A DNA stretch of 64,000 nucleotides from Burkholderia puraquae (lineage in GTDB: Bacteria > Pseudomonadota > Gammaproteobacteria > Burkholderiales > Burkholderiaceae). Made by a program: the position numbers and the translations under genes. Below, piece after piece: positions 9,118 through 19,612 of the stretch (positions are counted from its first letter, which is position 1; every line of letters begins with the position of its first letter). Location of the stretch: positions 64-64,063 of the forward strand of contig NZ_NBYX01000004.1 of the NCBI RefSeq assembly GCF_002099195.1, read 5' to 3'. A model generated the notes under the pieces. It ran no database searches and was not told where the DNA came from. It was given only the letters and a program-made list of their open reading frames with translations.

Positions 9118-11025
9118 ATGGTTTCGATACGCTTGCCTGACGGCTCAGTTCGACAATACGAGCATCCGGTGACAGTTGCCGAGGTTGCGGCCTCGATCGG
9201 TCCCGGCCTTGCGAAGGCTGCGCTTGGTGGCAAGCTCGATGGCGAGCTCGTTGACACGTCCACGGTGATCGACCGTGACGCGTCGCTCGCGATCATCACG
9301 GACAAGGATGCCGACGGCCTCGATATCATCCGTCACTCGACCGCGCACTTGCTCGCGTATGCGGTGAAGGATCTGTACCCGGACGCGCAGGTGACGATCG
9401 GCCCGGTGATCGACAACGGCTTCTATTACGACTTCTCGTACAACCGTCCGTTTACGCCGGAAGATCTGGAAAAGATCGAAAAGCGCATGCAGGAGCTCGC
9501 GAAGAAGGACGAGCCCGTGACGCGTCGCGTCGTGTCGCGCGACGAGGCGGCCGGTTACTTCCGCAGTATCGGCGAGAAGTACAAGGCCGAGATCATCGAA
9601 TCGATTCCGCAAAGCGACGAAATCAAGCTGTACTCGCACGGCGGCTTCACCGATCTGTGCCGCGGCCCGCACGTGCCGTCCACCGGCAAGATGAAGGTCT
9701 TCAAGCTGATGAAGGTCGCGGGCGCGTACTGGCGCGGCGATTCGAAGAACGAGCAACTGCAGCGCATCTACGGTACGGCCTGGACGAAGAAGGAAGACCA
9801 GGATCAATACCTGCACATGCTCGAAGAAGCGGAAAAGCGCGACCACCGCAAGCTCGGCAAGCAGCTCGACCTGTTCCACATGCAGGAAGAGTCGCCGGGC
9901 ATGGTGTTCTGGCATCCGAAGGGCTGGGCGCTGTGGCAGCAGGTCGAGCAGTACATGCGCCGCCGCGTGAACGAAGCCGGCTACCTCGAGATCAAGACGC
10001 CGATGATCATGGACCGCTCGCTGTGGGAGGCGTCGGGCCACTGGCAGAACTACCGCGAGAACATGTTCACGACGGAGTCGGAGAAGCGCGACTACGCGAT
10101 CAAGCCGATGAACTGCCCGGGCCACGTTCAGGTGTTCAAGCACGGCCTGCGCTCGTACCGCGACCTGCCGCTGCGTTATGCGGAATTCGGTTCGTGCCAC
10201 CGCAACGAGGCATCGGGCGCGCTGCATGGCCTGATGCGCGTGCGTGGCTTCGTGCAGGACGATGCACACATCTTCTGTACGGAAGACCAGTTCATCTCGG
10301 AATCGATCGCGTTCAACACGCTGGCAATGAGCGTGTACAAGGACTTCGGTTTCGATCACATCGACATCAAGCTGTCGTTGCGCCCCGAGCAGCGCGCGGG
10401 CACGGACGAAACGTGGGATCGCGCCGAGCAGGGCCTGCGCGACGCGCTGACGGCCTGCGGCCTCACGTGGGAAGAGTTGCCGGGTGAAGGCGCGTTCTAC
10501 GGCCCGAAGATCGAGTACCACATCAAGGATGCGCTCGGCCGTTCGTGGCAGTGCGGCACGCTGCAGCTCGACATGGTGCTGCCGGAGCGCCTCGGCGCCG
10601 AGTATGTCGCGGACGACAGCAGTCGCCGCCGGCCGGTGATGCTGCACCGTGCGATCGTCGGTTCGATGGAGCGTTTTCTCGGCATTTTGATCGAGCACCA
10701 CGCCGGTGCGATGCCGGCCTGGCTCGCGCCGTTCCAGGCAGTTGTGCTCAATATCGCCGAAAGTCAGGCCGAATATGCACAATCTCTGACCCAATCGTTG
10801 CAAAAACAAGGGGTTAGAGTGACGGCCGATTTGCGCAATGAGAAGATTAGCTATAAAATACGCGAGCACACGCTGGAAAAGGTGCCTTATCTCCTCGTCG
10901 TGGGTGATAAGGAGCGTGATGCGCAAACGGTAGCCGTGCGTGCCCGTGGCGGCGTCGATCTTGGCGTGATGCCGGTCGAAGCCTTCGTTGAGCGTCTGCA
11001 GGAAGACCTGCGCTCGTTCAAGTAA
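9118..11025 (+). CDS. thrS: Threonine-tRNA ligase
   Basis: Charges tRNA-Thr. The 635 residues match the usual length and domain order: N-terminal TGS domain ([19 protein letters not shown]), editing domain with the metal-binding HSTAHLLA motif near residue 73, class II catalytic core (motif 2 [20 protein letters not shown], motif 3 [20 protein letters not shown]) and the anticodon-binding C-terminus. GGAG lies 7 bases before the ATG. It heads the thrS-infC-rpmI-rplT gene order common to many bacteria; infC follows within 50 bases. Confidence 0.98.
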   Translation: MVSIRLPDGSVRQYEHPVTVAEVAASIGPGLAKAALGGKLDGELVDTSTVIDRDASLAIITDKDADGLDIIRHSTAHLLAYAVKDLYPDAQVTIGPVIDNGFYYDFSYNRPFTPEDLEKIEKRMQELAKKDEPVTRRVVSRDEAAGYFRSIGEKYKAEIIESIPQSDEIKLYSHGGFTDLCRGPHVPSTGKMKVFKLMKVAGAYWRGDSKNEQLQRIYGTAWTKKEDQDQYLHMLEEAEKRDHRKLGKQLDLFHMQEESPGMVFWHPKGWALWQQVEQYMRRRVNEAGYLEIKTPMIMDRSLWEASGHWQNYRENMFTTESEKRDYAIKPMNCPGHVQVFKHGLRSYRDLPLRYAEFGSCHRNEASGALHGLMRVRGFVQDDAHIFCTEDQFISESIAFNTLAMSVYKDFGFDHIDIKLSLRPEQRAGTDETWDRAEQGLRDALTACGLTWEELPGEGAFYGPKIEYHIKDALGRSWQCGTLQLDMVLPERLGAEYVADDSSRRRPVMLHRAIVGSMERFLGILIEHHAGAMPAWLAPFQAVVLNIAESQAEYAQSLTQSLQKQGVRVTADLRNEKISYKIREHTLEKVPYLLVVGDKERDAQTVAVRARGGVDLGVMPVEAFVERLQEDLRSFK

Positions 11026-11074
11026 CCGCCCTGGCAGCGCGGCTCGTTTTTTTAATTTTTAGAGGAAACGTAAC

Positions 11075-11599
11075 ATCGCTACTGATAAGTCGTCGCATCG
11101 CATCAACGGTGAAATCACTGCGCCGGAAGTGCGTCTGGTCGGGATCGAGAACGAACCGCTCGGTATCGTAAAACTCGCTGATGCTTTCCGTAAATCGGAA
11201 GAACTGGATGTTGACCTGGTGGAAATCGCGCCGCAAGCGGTTCCCCCGGTTTGCCGTCTGATGGATTACGGCAAGTTCAAGTACCAGGAATCGAAGAAGC
11301 AGCACGAAGCGAAGCTGAAGCAGAAGGTCATCCAGGTCAAGGAAGTCAAATTCCGCCCGGGTACCGATGACGGGGATTACAACGTCAAGCTTCGCAATCT
11401 CGTGCGCTTCCTCGAAGAAGGCGACAAGACGAAGATCACGTTGCGTTTCCGCGGCCGGGAAATGGCTCACCAGGAAATCGGTATGCGGATGCTGGAGCGT
11501 CTGCGCACGGATCTCGAGGAAGTCGGCCAGGTTGAGCAGATGCCGAAGATGGAAGGGCGCCAGATGATCATGGTGCTCTCGCCGAAGAAAAAGAAGTAA
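11075..11599 (+). CDS. infC: Translation initiation factor IF-3, AUC start codon
   Basis: Binds the 30S subunit and checks start-codon pairing. In-frame translation upstream of the first ATG (11129) extends the protein to the family N-terminus ([20 protein letters not shown]). AGAGGA (11061-11066) lies 8 bases before an ATC at 11075 that fits as the initiator, giving 174 residues. No ATG, GTG or TTG is placed to serve instead, and starting at 11129 would remove 18 conserved residues. E. coli infC uses AUU for autoregulation because IF-3 rejects non-canonical starts; the same logic is inferred here. N- and C-domains are joined by a basic linker ([23 protein letters not shown]). Confidence 0.93.
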   Translation: MATDKSSHRINGEITAPEVRLVGIENEPLGIVKLADAFRKSEELDVDLVEIAPQAVPPVCRLMDYGKFKYQESKKQHEAKLKQKVIQVKEVKFRPGTDDGDYNVKLRNLVRFLEEGDKTKITLRFRGREMAHQEIGMRMLERLRTDLEEVGQVEQMPKMEGRQMIMVLSPKKKK

Positions 11600-11788
11600 C
11601 GGGCCCGCGCGCTTCGCGCGCAGGTTCGCAGTGGTTCGGTGCGCTGCCCGGTCAGGGCGGCGTGCCAACAATGACGGCGGCTGCGCAAGCGGTTCGCCGT
11701 ACACAAGTGGACTGGGTTTCGAAGGGCGGGTCAAGGGCGCAAGCCAACCGCACACCCATCGCCATCTAATAAACTGGAGTTGTTCGTC

Positions 11789-11986
11789 ATGCCTAAGATG
11801 AAGACCAAGAAGAGCGCTGCAAAGCGCTTCGTGGTGCGTCCGGGCGGTACCGTCAAGCGCGGTCAAGCCTTCAAGCGCCACATCCTGACCAAGAAAACCA
11901 CGAAGAACAAGCGCCATCTGCGCGGCGCAACGGCAGTTCATGATTCCGATCTGAACTCCGTCCGCGCGATGCTCCCGTTCGCGTAA
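11789..11986 (+). CDS. rpmI: 50S ribosomal protein L35
   Basis: A 65-residue basic ribosomal protein beginning [14 protein letters not shown], the L35 signature, with CTGGAG upstream of the ATG. It sits between infC and rplT in the standard operon. The 189 bases after infC hold no other gene; a short hairpin GCGCGCGCTTCGCGCGC follows the infC stop. Confidence 0.97.
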
Positions 11987-12016
11987 CCCCTCAATCGATA
12001 CTCCAAGGAGAGAAAC

Positions 12017-12376
12017 ATGCCTCGAGTCAAACGTGGGGTAACCGCACGGGCCCGCCACAAGAAGATCATCAACCTGGCCAAGGGTTATCGCGGCCGCCGC
12101 AATAACGTCTACCGCATCGCCAAGCAGGCGGTGATGCGCGCTGGTCAGTACGCGTACCGCGATCGCCGCAACAAGAAGCGTGTGTTCCGCGCACTGTGGA
12201 TCACGCGTATCAACGCGGCAGTTCGCCAGCACGACATGACCTACAGCGTGTTCATCAACGGCCTGAAGAAGGCGTCGATCGAACTCGACCGTAAGGTGCT
12301 GGCCGACATGGCGGTGTTCGACAAGGCTGCTTTTGCTGCGATCGTCAAGCAGGTGAAAGCCGCCGTTGCAGCCTAA
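12017..12376 (+). CDS. rplT: 50S ribosomal protein L20
   Basis: A 119-residue L20 beginning [16 protein letters not shown], with the long basic N-terminal helix ([15 protein letters not shown]) that enters 23S rRNA and is needed for early 50S assembly. AAGGAGA precedes the ATG. In other bacteria L20 represses rpmI-rplT translation; this was not checked here. A terminator lies 69 bases downstream. Confidence 0.98.
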
Positions 12377-12444
12377 TTGCGAAATTAGCACTGCGTGGTT
12401 AGTTGCAGCGATGTTCCGGTAGTTTCGGCCGCTGCAGCGAAAAC

Positions 12445-12468
12445 GGGGCTCTTCCGAGCCCCTTTTTT
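12445..12468 (+). terminator. Rho-independent terminator between rplT and pheS
   Basis: The stem GGGGCTC / GAGCCCC (12445-12451 with 12456-12462), loop TTCC, then six T. An earlier hairpin from GCAGCG/CGCTGC lies just upstream (about 12403-12440). It ends the ribosomal-protein transcript at least partly. No phenylalanine-rich leader peptide is evident, so pheST attenuation is possible but unsupported. Confidence 0.85.
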
Positions 12469-12524
12469 GTTTGGTGTGCGATTTCGCTCGCCAAGACCGA
12501 ATGACGTTGGAAATGATGGGATCT

Positions 12525-13538
12525 ATGGATCTGGACCAGATTGTCGCCGACGCGCAGCAGTCCTTTGAACAGGCTGCCGACATCACCACGCTCGAAAACG
12601 AGAAAGCACGATTTCTCGGCAAGTCGGGTGCGCTGACCGAGTTGCTGAAGGGCCTCGGCAAGCTCGATCCCGAAGCACGCAAGACCGAAGGCGCCCGCAT
12701 CAACGTCGCGAAGCAGCAGGTTGAAGCCGCGCTGACCGCACGCCGTCAGGCACTGGCCGACGCGTTGCTGAACCAGCGCCTCGCCGCCGAGTCGATCGAC
12801 GTGACGTTGCCGGGCCGCGGCGCCGGTGCAGGCAGCCTGCACCCCGTGATGCGCACGTGGGAGCGTGTCGAACAGATCTTCGGCTCGATCGGCTTCGATG
12901 TGGCAGACGGCCCCGAAATCGAGACCGACTGGTACAACTTCACGTCGCTGAACAGCCCGGAGAACCATCCGGCGCGTTCGATGCAGGACACCTTCTACGT
13001 CGAAGGCAAGGATGCCGACGGCCGTCAGTTGCTGCTGCGCACGCACACGAGCCCGATGCAGGTGCGTTACGCGCGCATGAACCGCCCGCCGATTAAGGTG
13101 ATCGCGCCGGGCCGTACGTATCGCGTCGACAGCGATGCGACCCACTCGCCGATGTTCAATCAGGTCGAGGGGCTGTGGATCGACGAAAACATCAGCTTTG
13201 CCGATCTCAAGGGCGTCTATACCGACTTCCTGAAAAAATTCTTCGAGCGCGACGACATCCTCGTGCGCTTCCGTCCGTCGTATTTCCCGTTCACGGAACC
13301 ATCGGCCGAGATCGACATGATGTTCGAGCAAGGCAAGAACGCCGGCAAGTGGCTCGAGATCTCCGGTTCGGGGCAGGTGCACCCTACCGTGATTCGCAAC
13401 ATGGGCCTCGATCCCGAGCGCTACATCGGCTTCGCGTTCGGCAGCGGCCTCGAGCGCCTGACGATGCTGCGCTACGGCGTCCAGGATCTCCGGCTGTTCT
13501 TCGAGAACGACCTGCGTTTCCTGCGCCAGTTCGCGTAA
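12525..13538 (+). CDS. pheS: Phenylalanine-tRNA ligase, alpha subunit
   Basis: The catalytic subunit (337 residues) of the tetrameric enzyme charging tRNA-Phe. An N-terminal coiled-coil ([20 protein letters not shown]) is followed by class II motifs: [20 protein letters not shown], the motif 2 region [13 protein letters not shown] and the motif 3 region [14 protein letters not shown]. The ATG at 12525 is preferred because the family begins with this helix; in-frame starts upstream would reach into the terminator. pheT follows 96 bases later. Confidence 0.96.
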   Translation: MDLDQIVADAQQSFEQAADITTLENEKARFLGKSGALTELLKGLGKLDPEARKTEGARINVAKQQVEAALTARRQALADALLNQRLAAESIDVTLPGRGAGAGSLHPVMRTWERVEQIFGSIGFDVADGPEIETDWYNFTSLNSPENHPARSMQDTFYVEGKDADGRQLLLRTHTSPMQVRYARMNRPPIKVIAPGRTYRVDSDATHSPMFNQVEGLWIDENISFADLKGVYTDFLKKFFERDDILVRFRPSYFPFTEPSAEIDMMFEQGKNAGKWLEISGSGQVHPTVIRNMGLDPERYIGFAFGSGLERLTMLRYGVQDLRLFFENDLRFLRQFA

Positions 13539-13634
13539 CGCCGCGCGCCGCGCCGACCTGTGCCCGTGCACGCCCCGACGGACGATCCGACGGGGCCCGG
13601 GCGTCGATCTAACCTGTTTCGAACGTAGACATCC

Positions 13635-16064
13635 ATGCAATTCCCTGAATCCTGGTTGAGAACCTTTGTCGACCCGCAGCTGACGACCGACGAACTGTCG
13701 CACGCGCTGACGATGGCGGGGCTCGAAGTCGAATCGCTGAGCAAGGCTGCGCCGCCGACGTCGAAGATCGTCGTCGGCCGCGTGCTCGAAGTCGTCAAGC
13801 ATCCGGATGCGGACAAGCTCAATGTCTGCCAGGTCGACGCCGGCACCGGCGCGACGCTGAACATCGTCTGCGGCGCACCGAACGTCGCGCCCGGCATCAA
13901 GGTACCGGTCGCGCTGGTCGGCGCGGAACTGCCGCCGGCAGAAGAGGGCGGCAAGCCGTTCGCGATCAAGCTGTCGAAGCTGCGCGGCGTGGAGAGCCAG
14001 GGGATGCTGTGCTCGGCGCGCGAGCTGAAGCTGTCCGAGGATCACAGCGGCCTGCTGGTGCTGCCGGAAGATACGCCGGTCGGCCAGGACATCCGCGAGA
14101 CGCTCAATCTCGACGACACGATCTTCGAAATCAAGCTGACGCCGAACAAGGCTGACTGCCTGTCCGTGTTCGGTATCGCACGCGAGACGGCCGCGATCAC
14201 CGGCGCGCCGCTGACGCCGGCCGACATCCGTCCGGTGCGCGTCGAACTCGACGAGACGCTGCCGGTGCGCATTGCCGCGCCCGATCTGTGCGGTCGTTTC
14301 TCGGGTCGCGTGATCCGCGGTGTGAACGCGCATGCGAAGACGCCGCAATGGATGGTCGAGCGCCTCGAACGTTCCGGCCAGCGCAGCGTGTCGGCGCTCG
14401 TCGACATCTCGAACTACGTGATGTTCGAGCTCGGCCGCCCGTCGCACGTGTTCGATCTCGACAAGATCCACGGCGGTATCGAGGTGCGCTGGGGCAAGCG
14501 CGGCGAATCGCTGAAGCTGCTCAATGGCAACACGGTCGAACTCGACGAAACGGTCGGCGTGATTTCGGACGACCGACAGGTCGAAAGCCTGGCCGGCATC
14601 ATGGGCGGCGACAGCACGGCCGTCACGCTCGACACGACCAACATCTACCTGGAAGCCGCGTTCTGGTGGCCGGACAGCATCCGTGGCCGTGCGCGCAAGT
14701 ACAACTTCTCGACCGATGCGGCCCATCGCTTCGAGCGCGGCGTCGATTACGCGACGACCGTCGAGCACGTCGAGCGCATTACGCAACTGATTCTCGAGAT
14801 CTGCGGCGGCAAGGCCGGCCCGGTCGACGATCAGTCCGTGAACCTGCCGCAGCGCGCGCCGGTGAAGATGCGCGTGTCGCGCGCGAACCGCATCATCGGC
14901 GTGCAGATCGGTGCCGACGAGATCGCCAGCATCTTCACGCGCCTCGCCCTGCCGTTCGAGCGTGAAGACGATGCGTTCCTCGTCACGCCGCCGTCGCATC
15001 GCTTCGACATCGAGATCGAGGAAGACCTGATCGAGGAAGTGGCGCGCATCTACGGCTTCGAAAAGATTCCGGCGCGTCCGCCGGTCGCGACGAGCGAAAT
15101 GCGCGCGACCAACGAGACGCGACGCTCGATCCACGATATCCGTCACGCGCTCGCCGCGCGCGACTACGCGGAAACGGTCAACTTCAGCTTCGTCGATGCG
15201 GAGTGGGAGCAGGATTTCGCAGGCAACGATCATCCGATCCGCCTGCTGAACCCGATCGCGAGCCAGCTGTCGGTGATGCGCACGACGCTGTTCGGCAGCC
15301 TGATTTCCGTGCTGCGCCACAACCTGAACCGCCGCGCGGATCGCGTGCGCGTGTTCGAGGCCGGCCGCGTGTTCTTAGCCGATGCGGCGGCGAAGGCCGG
15401 TGAGCTGACGGTCGAGGGCTACGTGCAACCGAAGCGCGTCGGCGCGCTTGCCTATGGTCCGGCGCTCGACGAACAGTGGGGCGTGGCGACTCGCGCGGTC
15501 GATTTCTTCGACGTGAAGGGCGATCTCGAAGCGCTGCTCGCGCCTGCGGCCGCACGCTTCGTGAAGGCAGAGCATCCGGCCCTCCATCCGGGCCGCAGCG
15601 CGCGTATCGAAGTCGATGGCCGTGCGGTTGGCTGGATCGGCGAACTGCACCCGCGCCTGATGCAGAAGTACGAGCTGCCGCACGCGCCGGTGATGTTCGA
15701 GGTCGATGCGGACGCGCTGATTGCGCGTGCGTTGCCCGCGCCGACCGACGTGTCGAAATTCCCGCCGGTTCGTCGCGATATCGCCGTTGTCGTCGATCAG
15801 GCGGTCGAGGTTCAGGCACTTTTCGACGAAATGAAGAAGGCGCTTGCCGAAGAGGCCTGCCGATTCGTTCAGAAGGTTGTACTCTTCGACGAATTTCGTG
15901 CAAAATCAAATACTTCCGGTGGTCTTGCCGCGCACGAGAAGAGCCTTGCCTTCCGCGTGACGCTGCAGGACGCGGCTGGCACGCTACAGGACGAGGTCGT
16001 CGATCAGGCGATCCAGACGCTGGTCGAGCGGATGGCTCGTGCCGGTGCGCGCCTGCGCGGCTAA
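13635..16064 (+). CDS. pheT: Phenylalanine-tRNA ligase, beta subunit
   Basis: The 809-residue structural and editing subunit. Visible parts in order are the N-terminal region ([14 protein letters not shown]), an EMAP/OB-like tRNA-binding domain ([20 protein letters not shown] near residue 45), the B3/B4 editing and B5 domains, a catalytic-like core ([18 protein letters not shown]-type segment) and a C-terminal ferredoxin-fold anticodon-binding domain ([13 protein letters not shown]). The order pheS-pheT-ihfA is the common proteobacterial one. Confidence 0.97.
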   Translation: MQFPESWLRTFVDPQLTTDELSHALTMAGLEVESLSKAAPPTSKIVVGRVLEVVKHPDADKLNVCQVDAGTGATLNIVCGAPNVAPGIKVPVALVGAELPPAEEGGKPFAIKLSKLRGVESQGMLCSARELKLSEDHSGLLVLPEDTPVGQDIRETLNLDDTIFEIKLTPNKADCLSVFGIARETAAITGAPLTPADIRPVRVELDETLPVRIAAPDLCGRFSGRVIRGVNAHAKTPQWMVERLERSGQRSVSALVDISNYVMFELGRPSHVFDLDKIHGGIEVRWGKRGESLKLLNGNTVELDETVGVISDDRQVESLAGIMGGDSTAVTLDTTNIYLEAAFWWPDSIRGRARKYNFSTDAAHRFERGVDYATTVEHVERITQLILEICGGKAGPVDDQSVNLPQRAPVKMRVSRANRIIGVQIGADEIASIFTRLALPFEREDDAFLVTPPSHRFDIEIEEDLIEEVARIYGFEKIPARPPVATSEMRATNETRRSIHDIRHALAARDYAETVNFSFVDAEWEQDFAGNDHPIRLLNPIASQLSVMRTTLFGSLISVLRHNLNRRADRVRVFEAGRVFLADAAAKAGELTVEGYVQPKRVGALAYGPALDEQWGVATRAVDFFDVKGDLEALLAPAAARFVKAEHPALHPGRSARIEVDGRAVGWIGELHPRLMQKYELPHAPVMFEVDADALIARALPAPTDVSKFPPVRRDIAVVVDQAVEVQALFDEMKKALAEEACRFVQKVVLFDEFRAKSNTSGGLAAHEKSLAFRVTLQDAAGTLQDEVVDQAIQTLVERMARAGARLRG

Positions 16065-16073
16065 GGAGGGGGT

Positions 16074-16097
16074 CCGCCCGCTTGCGGGCGGCCTTTT
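16074..16097 (+). terminator. Terminator-like hairpin between pheT and ihfA
   Basis: The stem CCGCCCGC / GCGGGCGG (16074-16081 with 16084-16091), loop TT, then CCTTTT. The T-run is short, so partial termination with read-through into ihfA is likely. Confidence 0.6.
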
Positions 16098-16127
16098 CCG
16101 ATCGTAAGTTTTGATTTAACGCGCTGT

Positions 16128-16523
16128 ATGGCAGATATGAACGACATGACCTCGAGTGAATTCGAAGCCCTCCTGACGGCGCAACGCAGCGCCATGAACC
16201 GCGACGCTTCGGCGCCGGCGTCCACCGAGACGCCCACGCTGACGAAGGCGGAGCTGGCGGAGCTGCTGTTCGACAGCGTCGGGCTGAACAAGCGTGAAGC
16301 GAAGGACATGGTCGAGGCGTTTTTCGAGGTGATCCGCGACGCGCTCGAAAATGGCGAAAGCGTCAAGTTGTCGGGGTTCGGCAATTTCCAGTTGCGCGAC
16401 AAGCCGCAGCGTCCGGGCCGCAATCCGAAGACGGGCGAGGCGATTCCGATCGCGGCCCGCCGGGTGGTAACCTTCCACGCGAGCCAGAAACTGAAGGCGC
16501 TGGTCGAAAACGGCACGGAGTAA
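16128..16523 (+). CDS. ihfA: Integration host factor, alpha subunit (extended N-terminus)
   Basis: A DNA-bending architectural protein that works as a heterodimer with IhfB, for example at sigma-54 promoters. The 131-residue product carries the HU/IHF fold from about residue 36 ([23 protein letters not shown]), the SGFGNF core and the arm segment [14 protein letters not shown]. The first 35 residues ([16 protein letters not shown] and a Ser/Ala/Thr-rich stretch) are extra relative to the roughly 99-residue enterobacterial protein. No strong internal start replaces the ATG at 16128. IHF is relevant here because two sigma-54 promoters lie in the window. Confidence 0.94.
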   Translation: MADMNDMTSSEFEALLTAQRSAMNRDASAPASTETPTLTKAELAELLFDSVGLNKREAKDMVEAFFEVIRDALENGESVKLSGFGNFQLRDKPQRPGRNPKTGEAIPIAARRVVTFHASQKLKALVENGTE

Positions 16524-16584
16524 GTCCCGCGCGCTGACGTCCCCGCGCGGCCGCCGCGCACCCATTACCGACGGTTAACCGACG

Positions 16585-16998
16585 ATGACCACTACGGTTG
16601 AGAAAGTCGTCTTGCCTCCGATTCCCGCGAAGCGCTACTTCACGATCGGTGAAGTCAGCGAACTGTGCGGGGTCAAGCCGCATGTGCTGCGCTATTGGGA
16701 ACAGGAATTTACTCAGCTGCGGCCGGTGAAGCGGCGTGGCAATCGCCGGTATTACCAGCACCATGAAGTGCTGCTGATCCGGCGGATTCGCGAGTTGCTG
16801 TACGAGCAGGGATTCACGATCAACGGCGCGCGCAACCGGCTCGATTCGCCGGGCGGCGAGCGGGCTGCGGCGGCACCCGTCGAGCCGGAGGCGCAGGCCG
16901 CCGATGCACGCGCGCCGGGCAGGCCGGGCGCGACCGTCGACCTGACTGCATTGCGCCAGGCGCTGCTCGACGTGATCGACGGACTGAAGCACGACTGA
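16585..16998 (+). CDS. MerR family transcriptional regulator
   Basis: A 137-residue protein with an N-terminal MerR winged helix-turn-helix (KRYFTIGEVSELCGVKPHVLRYWEQEF, then RRGNRRYYQHHEVLLIRRIRELLYEQGFTI) and a short Ala/Pro-rich tail. The effector domain lacks metal-binding cysteines. This ihfA-linked MerR gene is a common neighbour in beta- and gammaproteobacteria, but its target is not known to me. It starts 61 bases after ihfA and is probably co-transcribed. Confidence 0.9.
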   Translation: MTTTVEKVVLPPIPAKRYFTIGEVSELCGVKPHVLRYWEQEFTQLRPVKRRGNRRYYQHHEVLLIRRIRELLYEQGFTINGARNRLDSPGGERAAAAPVEPEAQAADARAPGRPGATVDLTALRQALLDVIDGLKHD

Positions 16999-17022
16999 AC
17001 GCGAAGCGTGAAGGATGAGATG

Positions 17023-17058
17023 AAAAGCCCGGTTGGCAACGTGCCACCGGGCTTTTTT
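17023..17058. terminator. Bidirectional terminator between the merR-like gene and the duplicated lipoprotein
   Basis: The stem AAGCCCGG / CCGGGCTT is extended by the inner pairing TGGCA/TGCCA, with an A-run on one side and a T-run on the other. It lies between convergent genes and can serve both strands. Confidence 0.88.
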
Positions 17059-17079
17059 CATGTGCGTCGTGCATGCACG

Positions 17080-19290
17080 TCAACGCGATGCGAGCGGATT
17101 CTTTTGCCCCATGTCGACGACCAGCGTGCCGTCCGGCAGCATCCGCACCGAGCCTTGCGCGACCTGGCTACGGTAGCCGTACAGGTCGAAACGCATCGGG
17201 CCGGACTCGGCCGAATTCCGGATCAGCGCGCGCACGTTCAGTTCGAGCACGTTGAACATCTTCATGTCGCCGCCTTCCATCCACATGTAGCTCGGCGCAT
17301 CGATCTGCGGCCGCTGCGGCGCAGGTGTACCCGCCGCGCGCCTGAACGTGAGGCGCAGCCCGTCGCGCTCGACGCTTGCCTGTCCGAGCTTGCCGTTCAG
17401 CACGGGCGGCGGGAACACGGTGTACTGATCGAGCACGAGTGTGTCGCCGCGCAGTTCCGCGCCGCGCCGCTGCAACGGCGTCAGCGAAGCGAGCTCGATG
17501 CCGAGCGAACGCAGCAGCTTCGCCTGCGGAATGCCGAGCACCGACACCTGGGACGGCGTGAACGCGAGGTGCCGGTCGTCGAGCACGGACAGCGAGCCCT
17601 TCATGTCGGTCGGCAGCCAGACGCCCGGCACGTGGTTCCATAGCTTGATGCCGCCCTGGACGCGCAGGTTCGTGCCGTCCGCGCTCAGTTGCAGTTCGTT
17701 GAGCGAGCGCGGCGAGTAGTCCAGCAGATAGTTGTTGAAGAGCGCGGACATCGCCTTCCACGACTCGACGACCGTGCCGCCGAGAATGCGAATGTCGTAC
17801 TGGTTCGGATCGTCGAGATCGACGGGGTCACCGGGCCGCTTCGATACGAGTTCCACGTCGAGATCCTCGACGTGAAAGCCGATATCCCCGGACAGGTTGA
17901 AGTCGACGTTGCGCAGGTGGATCGTCGGATTGCGGTTCGACACGTGCCGTTCGTTGAACGGCGTGGTCGACGTGCGCCGCATCGCGACCTTCTGCATGCC
18001 GGGGTGGGCGGTGTTCGCCACGAGTGCGTAGGCTTCCCAGTGCTGGCGTATGTCGCGCAGCGCATTCTGCTGTGCGGCGAGGAAGCTGTCGTTCAGGCGC
18101 GCGGCCGCGTTGCCGAGCAGCGCACCGCTGGCCGGGCCCGCGTACGAAGGCATCCGGATCGCCATCGCACCGCTTTCGTCGAAATTGAAGTAGCCGGCCG
18201 AGACCTGGTCGCGATAGTGATACAGGTCGAACACGAAGGTCTGGTCGCGCTTCGCCGGATCGACCGGGCCGATCAGGATGTCCGCGTTCATCGGCATCGA
18301 GCGCATGAACTTCACGTCGCCGCCGCGAATGTACATCGCCTGCTGCGGTGCGTTCGCGGGCATCGCGAAGCCGGCACGCGTGCCGTCGTCGAGCTTCAGG
18401 TCGAGGCCGGCCGGCGTCACGCGCAGCGCGGTGATCGTGAGCTTCAGGCGCGGCGGCGGCATCAGTTTGTCGACCGACATCACGAGATCGTCGCCGGCGA
18501 GCTGCGCGATCGGCGTCTGGACTTTCAGCAGGTCGGCCATCTTCACGTTGGCCGCACGCATCACCGGCTGCGCGTTGATGCCCGATACGCGCACGCCCGT
18601 CGGATGGAACACGAGCTGGCTGCCATCGCGGATCGCGAGCGTGCCGGTCAGCGAGAACGGCACCCAGCCATCGCGCTGCATTTCGCCTTGCAGGTGGATC
18701 ACGCCGTCGCCGGCGGACACGGCGAGCTTGCGCAGCGGCGCGTTGCGGTAGCCGAAGATGTAGGTATTGAAGAGGGCGGTCAGCTTCGCGTTGTCGAGCG
18801 TGACCGTACCTTCATGTACGTCGATCTCGAAACTCGTCGGATCGTCGAATACGATCGGCGCGCCGGCCTGCGTCGGCACGAGCGTCGCTGACAACTGGTG
18901 GATGAAGAAGCCGAGGTTGTTGACGATGCGGAAATCGACGTCGCGCAGGAACGTCATCGCACCGTTCTGGCCCGAGTCCCGCAGCGTGAACGGGCGCGGT
19001 TGCGTGAGGCTGATCGATGCAAGCGACGGCACGGTGCGTGCGACTTGCTGCTCGCGGGCGAGGCGTTCGGCTTTGGTGCGTTCGATCTTCGTCGATGCGA
19101 CCGACGTGTTGCCGTCACGCTGCGCGGACGATTCCGCGCAACCGGCACACAGCAGCGCGAGCGCCAGCGCGCCGCAGCCGAATACACGGGATGTCGCGGG
19201 CGAGAGGGAGCGGGCCGCGCGTGGCGGGCCGGAAATCCAGTCGAAAATTGCCAAAGGCGAGCGATGGCCGCGCCGGACCGCATTCCGCAT
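17080..19290 (-). CDS. Internally duplicated lipoprotein of unknown function
   Basis: I do not recognise a characterised family. The 736-residue product has a lipoprotein signal (ALALALLCAGC, Cys51) after an unusually long basic N-region. The mature part holds two copies of a domain of about 270-290 residues. Copy 1 is near 112-405 and copy 2 near 457-730. Each begins with an RDVDF/RNVDF strand, continues through a GFHVEDLDVEL-like stretch, a DDPxxYDI turn, an ALFNxYxxxY helix, an LxVQGxxxxxxxVPxxLxGxL segment and a PPPxLxxxLxxxxVxxxGL segment, and ends with M-GGDxKxMxxxxMNxxxLI then FDLYxYRxQVxxG. The ATG at 19290 starts the signal peptide. An envelope lipid- or ligand-binding role is only a guess from the fold-like repeat and lipidation. 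Confidence 0.82.
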   Translation of the reverse strand: MRNAVRRGHRSPLAIFDWISGPPRAARSLSPATSRVFGCGALALALLCAGCAESSAQRDGNTSVASTKIERTKAERLAREQQVARTVPSLASISLTQPRPFTLRDSGQNGAMTFLRDVDFRIVNNLGFFIHQLSATLVPTQAGAPIVFDDPTSFEIDVHEGTVTLDNAKLTALFNTYIFGYRNAPLRKLAVSAGDGVIHLQGEMQRDGWVPFSLTGTLAIRDGSQLVFHPTGVRVSGINAQPVMRAANVKMADLLKVQTPIAQLAGDDLVMSVDKLMPPPRLKLTITALRVTPAGLDLKLDDGTRAGFAMPANAPQQAMYIRGGDVKFMRSMPMNADILIGPVDPAKRDQTFVFDLYHYRDQVSAGYFNFDESGAMAIRMPSYAGPASGALLGNAAARLNDSFLAAQQNALRDIRQHWEAYALVANTAHPGMQKVAMRRTSTTPFNERHVSNRNPTIHLRNVDFNLSGDIGFHVEDLDVELVSKRPGDPVDLDDPNQYDIRILGGTVVESWKAMSALFNNYLLDYSPRSLNELQLSADGTNLRVQGGIKLWNHVPGVWLPTDMKGSLSVLDDRHLAFTPSQVSVLGIPQAKLLRSLGIELASLTPLQRRGAELRGDTLVLDQYTVFPPPVLNGKLGQASVERDGLRLTFRRAAGTPAPQRPQIDAPSYMWMEGGDMKMFNVLELNVRALIRNSAESGPMRFDLYGYRSQVAQGSVRMLPDGTLVVDMGQKNPLASR

Positions 19291-19612
19291 CGTCTGTCTC
19301 CAAGTCTTGTCGTGATCGACGGCGGCGCGCGCCACAGCACTGCACGGCGCGAGCGTCGATGCCGTGCAGTGTGTCATAGCGTGCTAGAGCGGCGTTACCA
19401 AACAACGGGCGCTGGGGCAGAGCGGGCCGGCGGGCTGCCGGACAACGGATTCGGGGTGGTTGGGCGACCGGATCAAACGGTCGTTTGGTTTGCGCGCTCC
19501 CTCGCTGGCGGATGTCGCTGCGTCCAGGCAAACCCGCTCCAGCCTTGGCCAGTGCGGGTTTCGCCGGATACGAGGTGCAGCAGCCGGTATGGTCGAAGCG
19601 GCCCGTGGGCGA

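Noticed and set aside
12377-12444. Phenylalanine leader-peptide attenuator before pheS
   Set aside because: A terminator is present, but the only candidate leader (ATG TTC CGG TAG) has a single Phe codon, and no alternative antiterminator pairing was found.
12399-15320. A 973-codon open frame on the minus strand across pheS-pheT
   Set aside because: Antisense shadow of the two recognised genes. High-GC codon bias leaves long open antisense frames; the product is Arg/His/Ala-rich with no domain.
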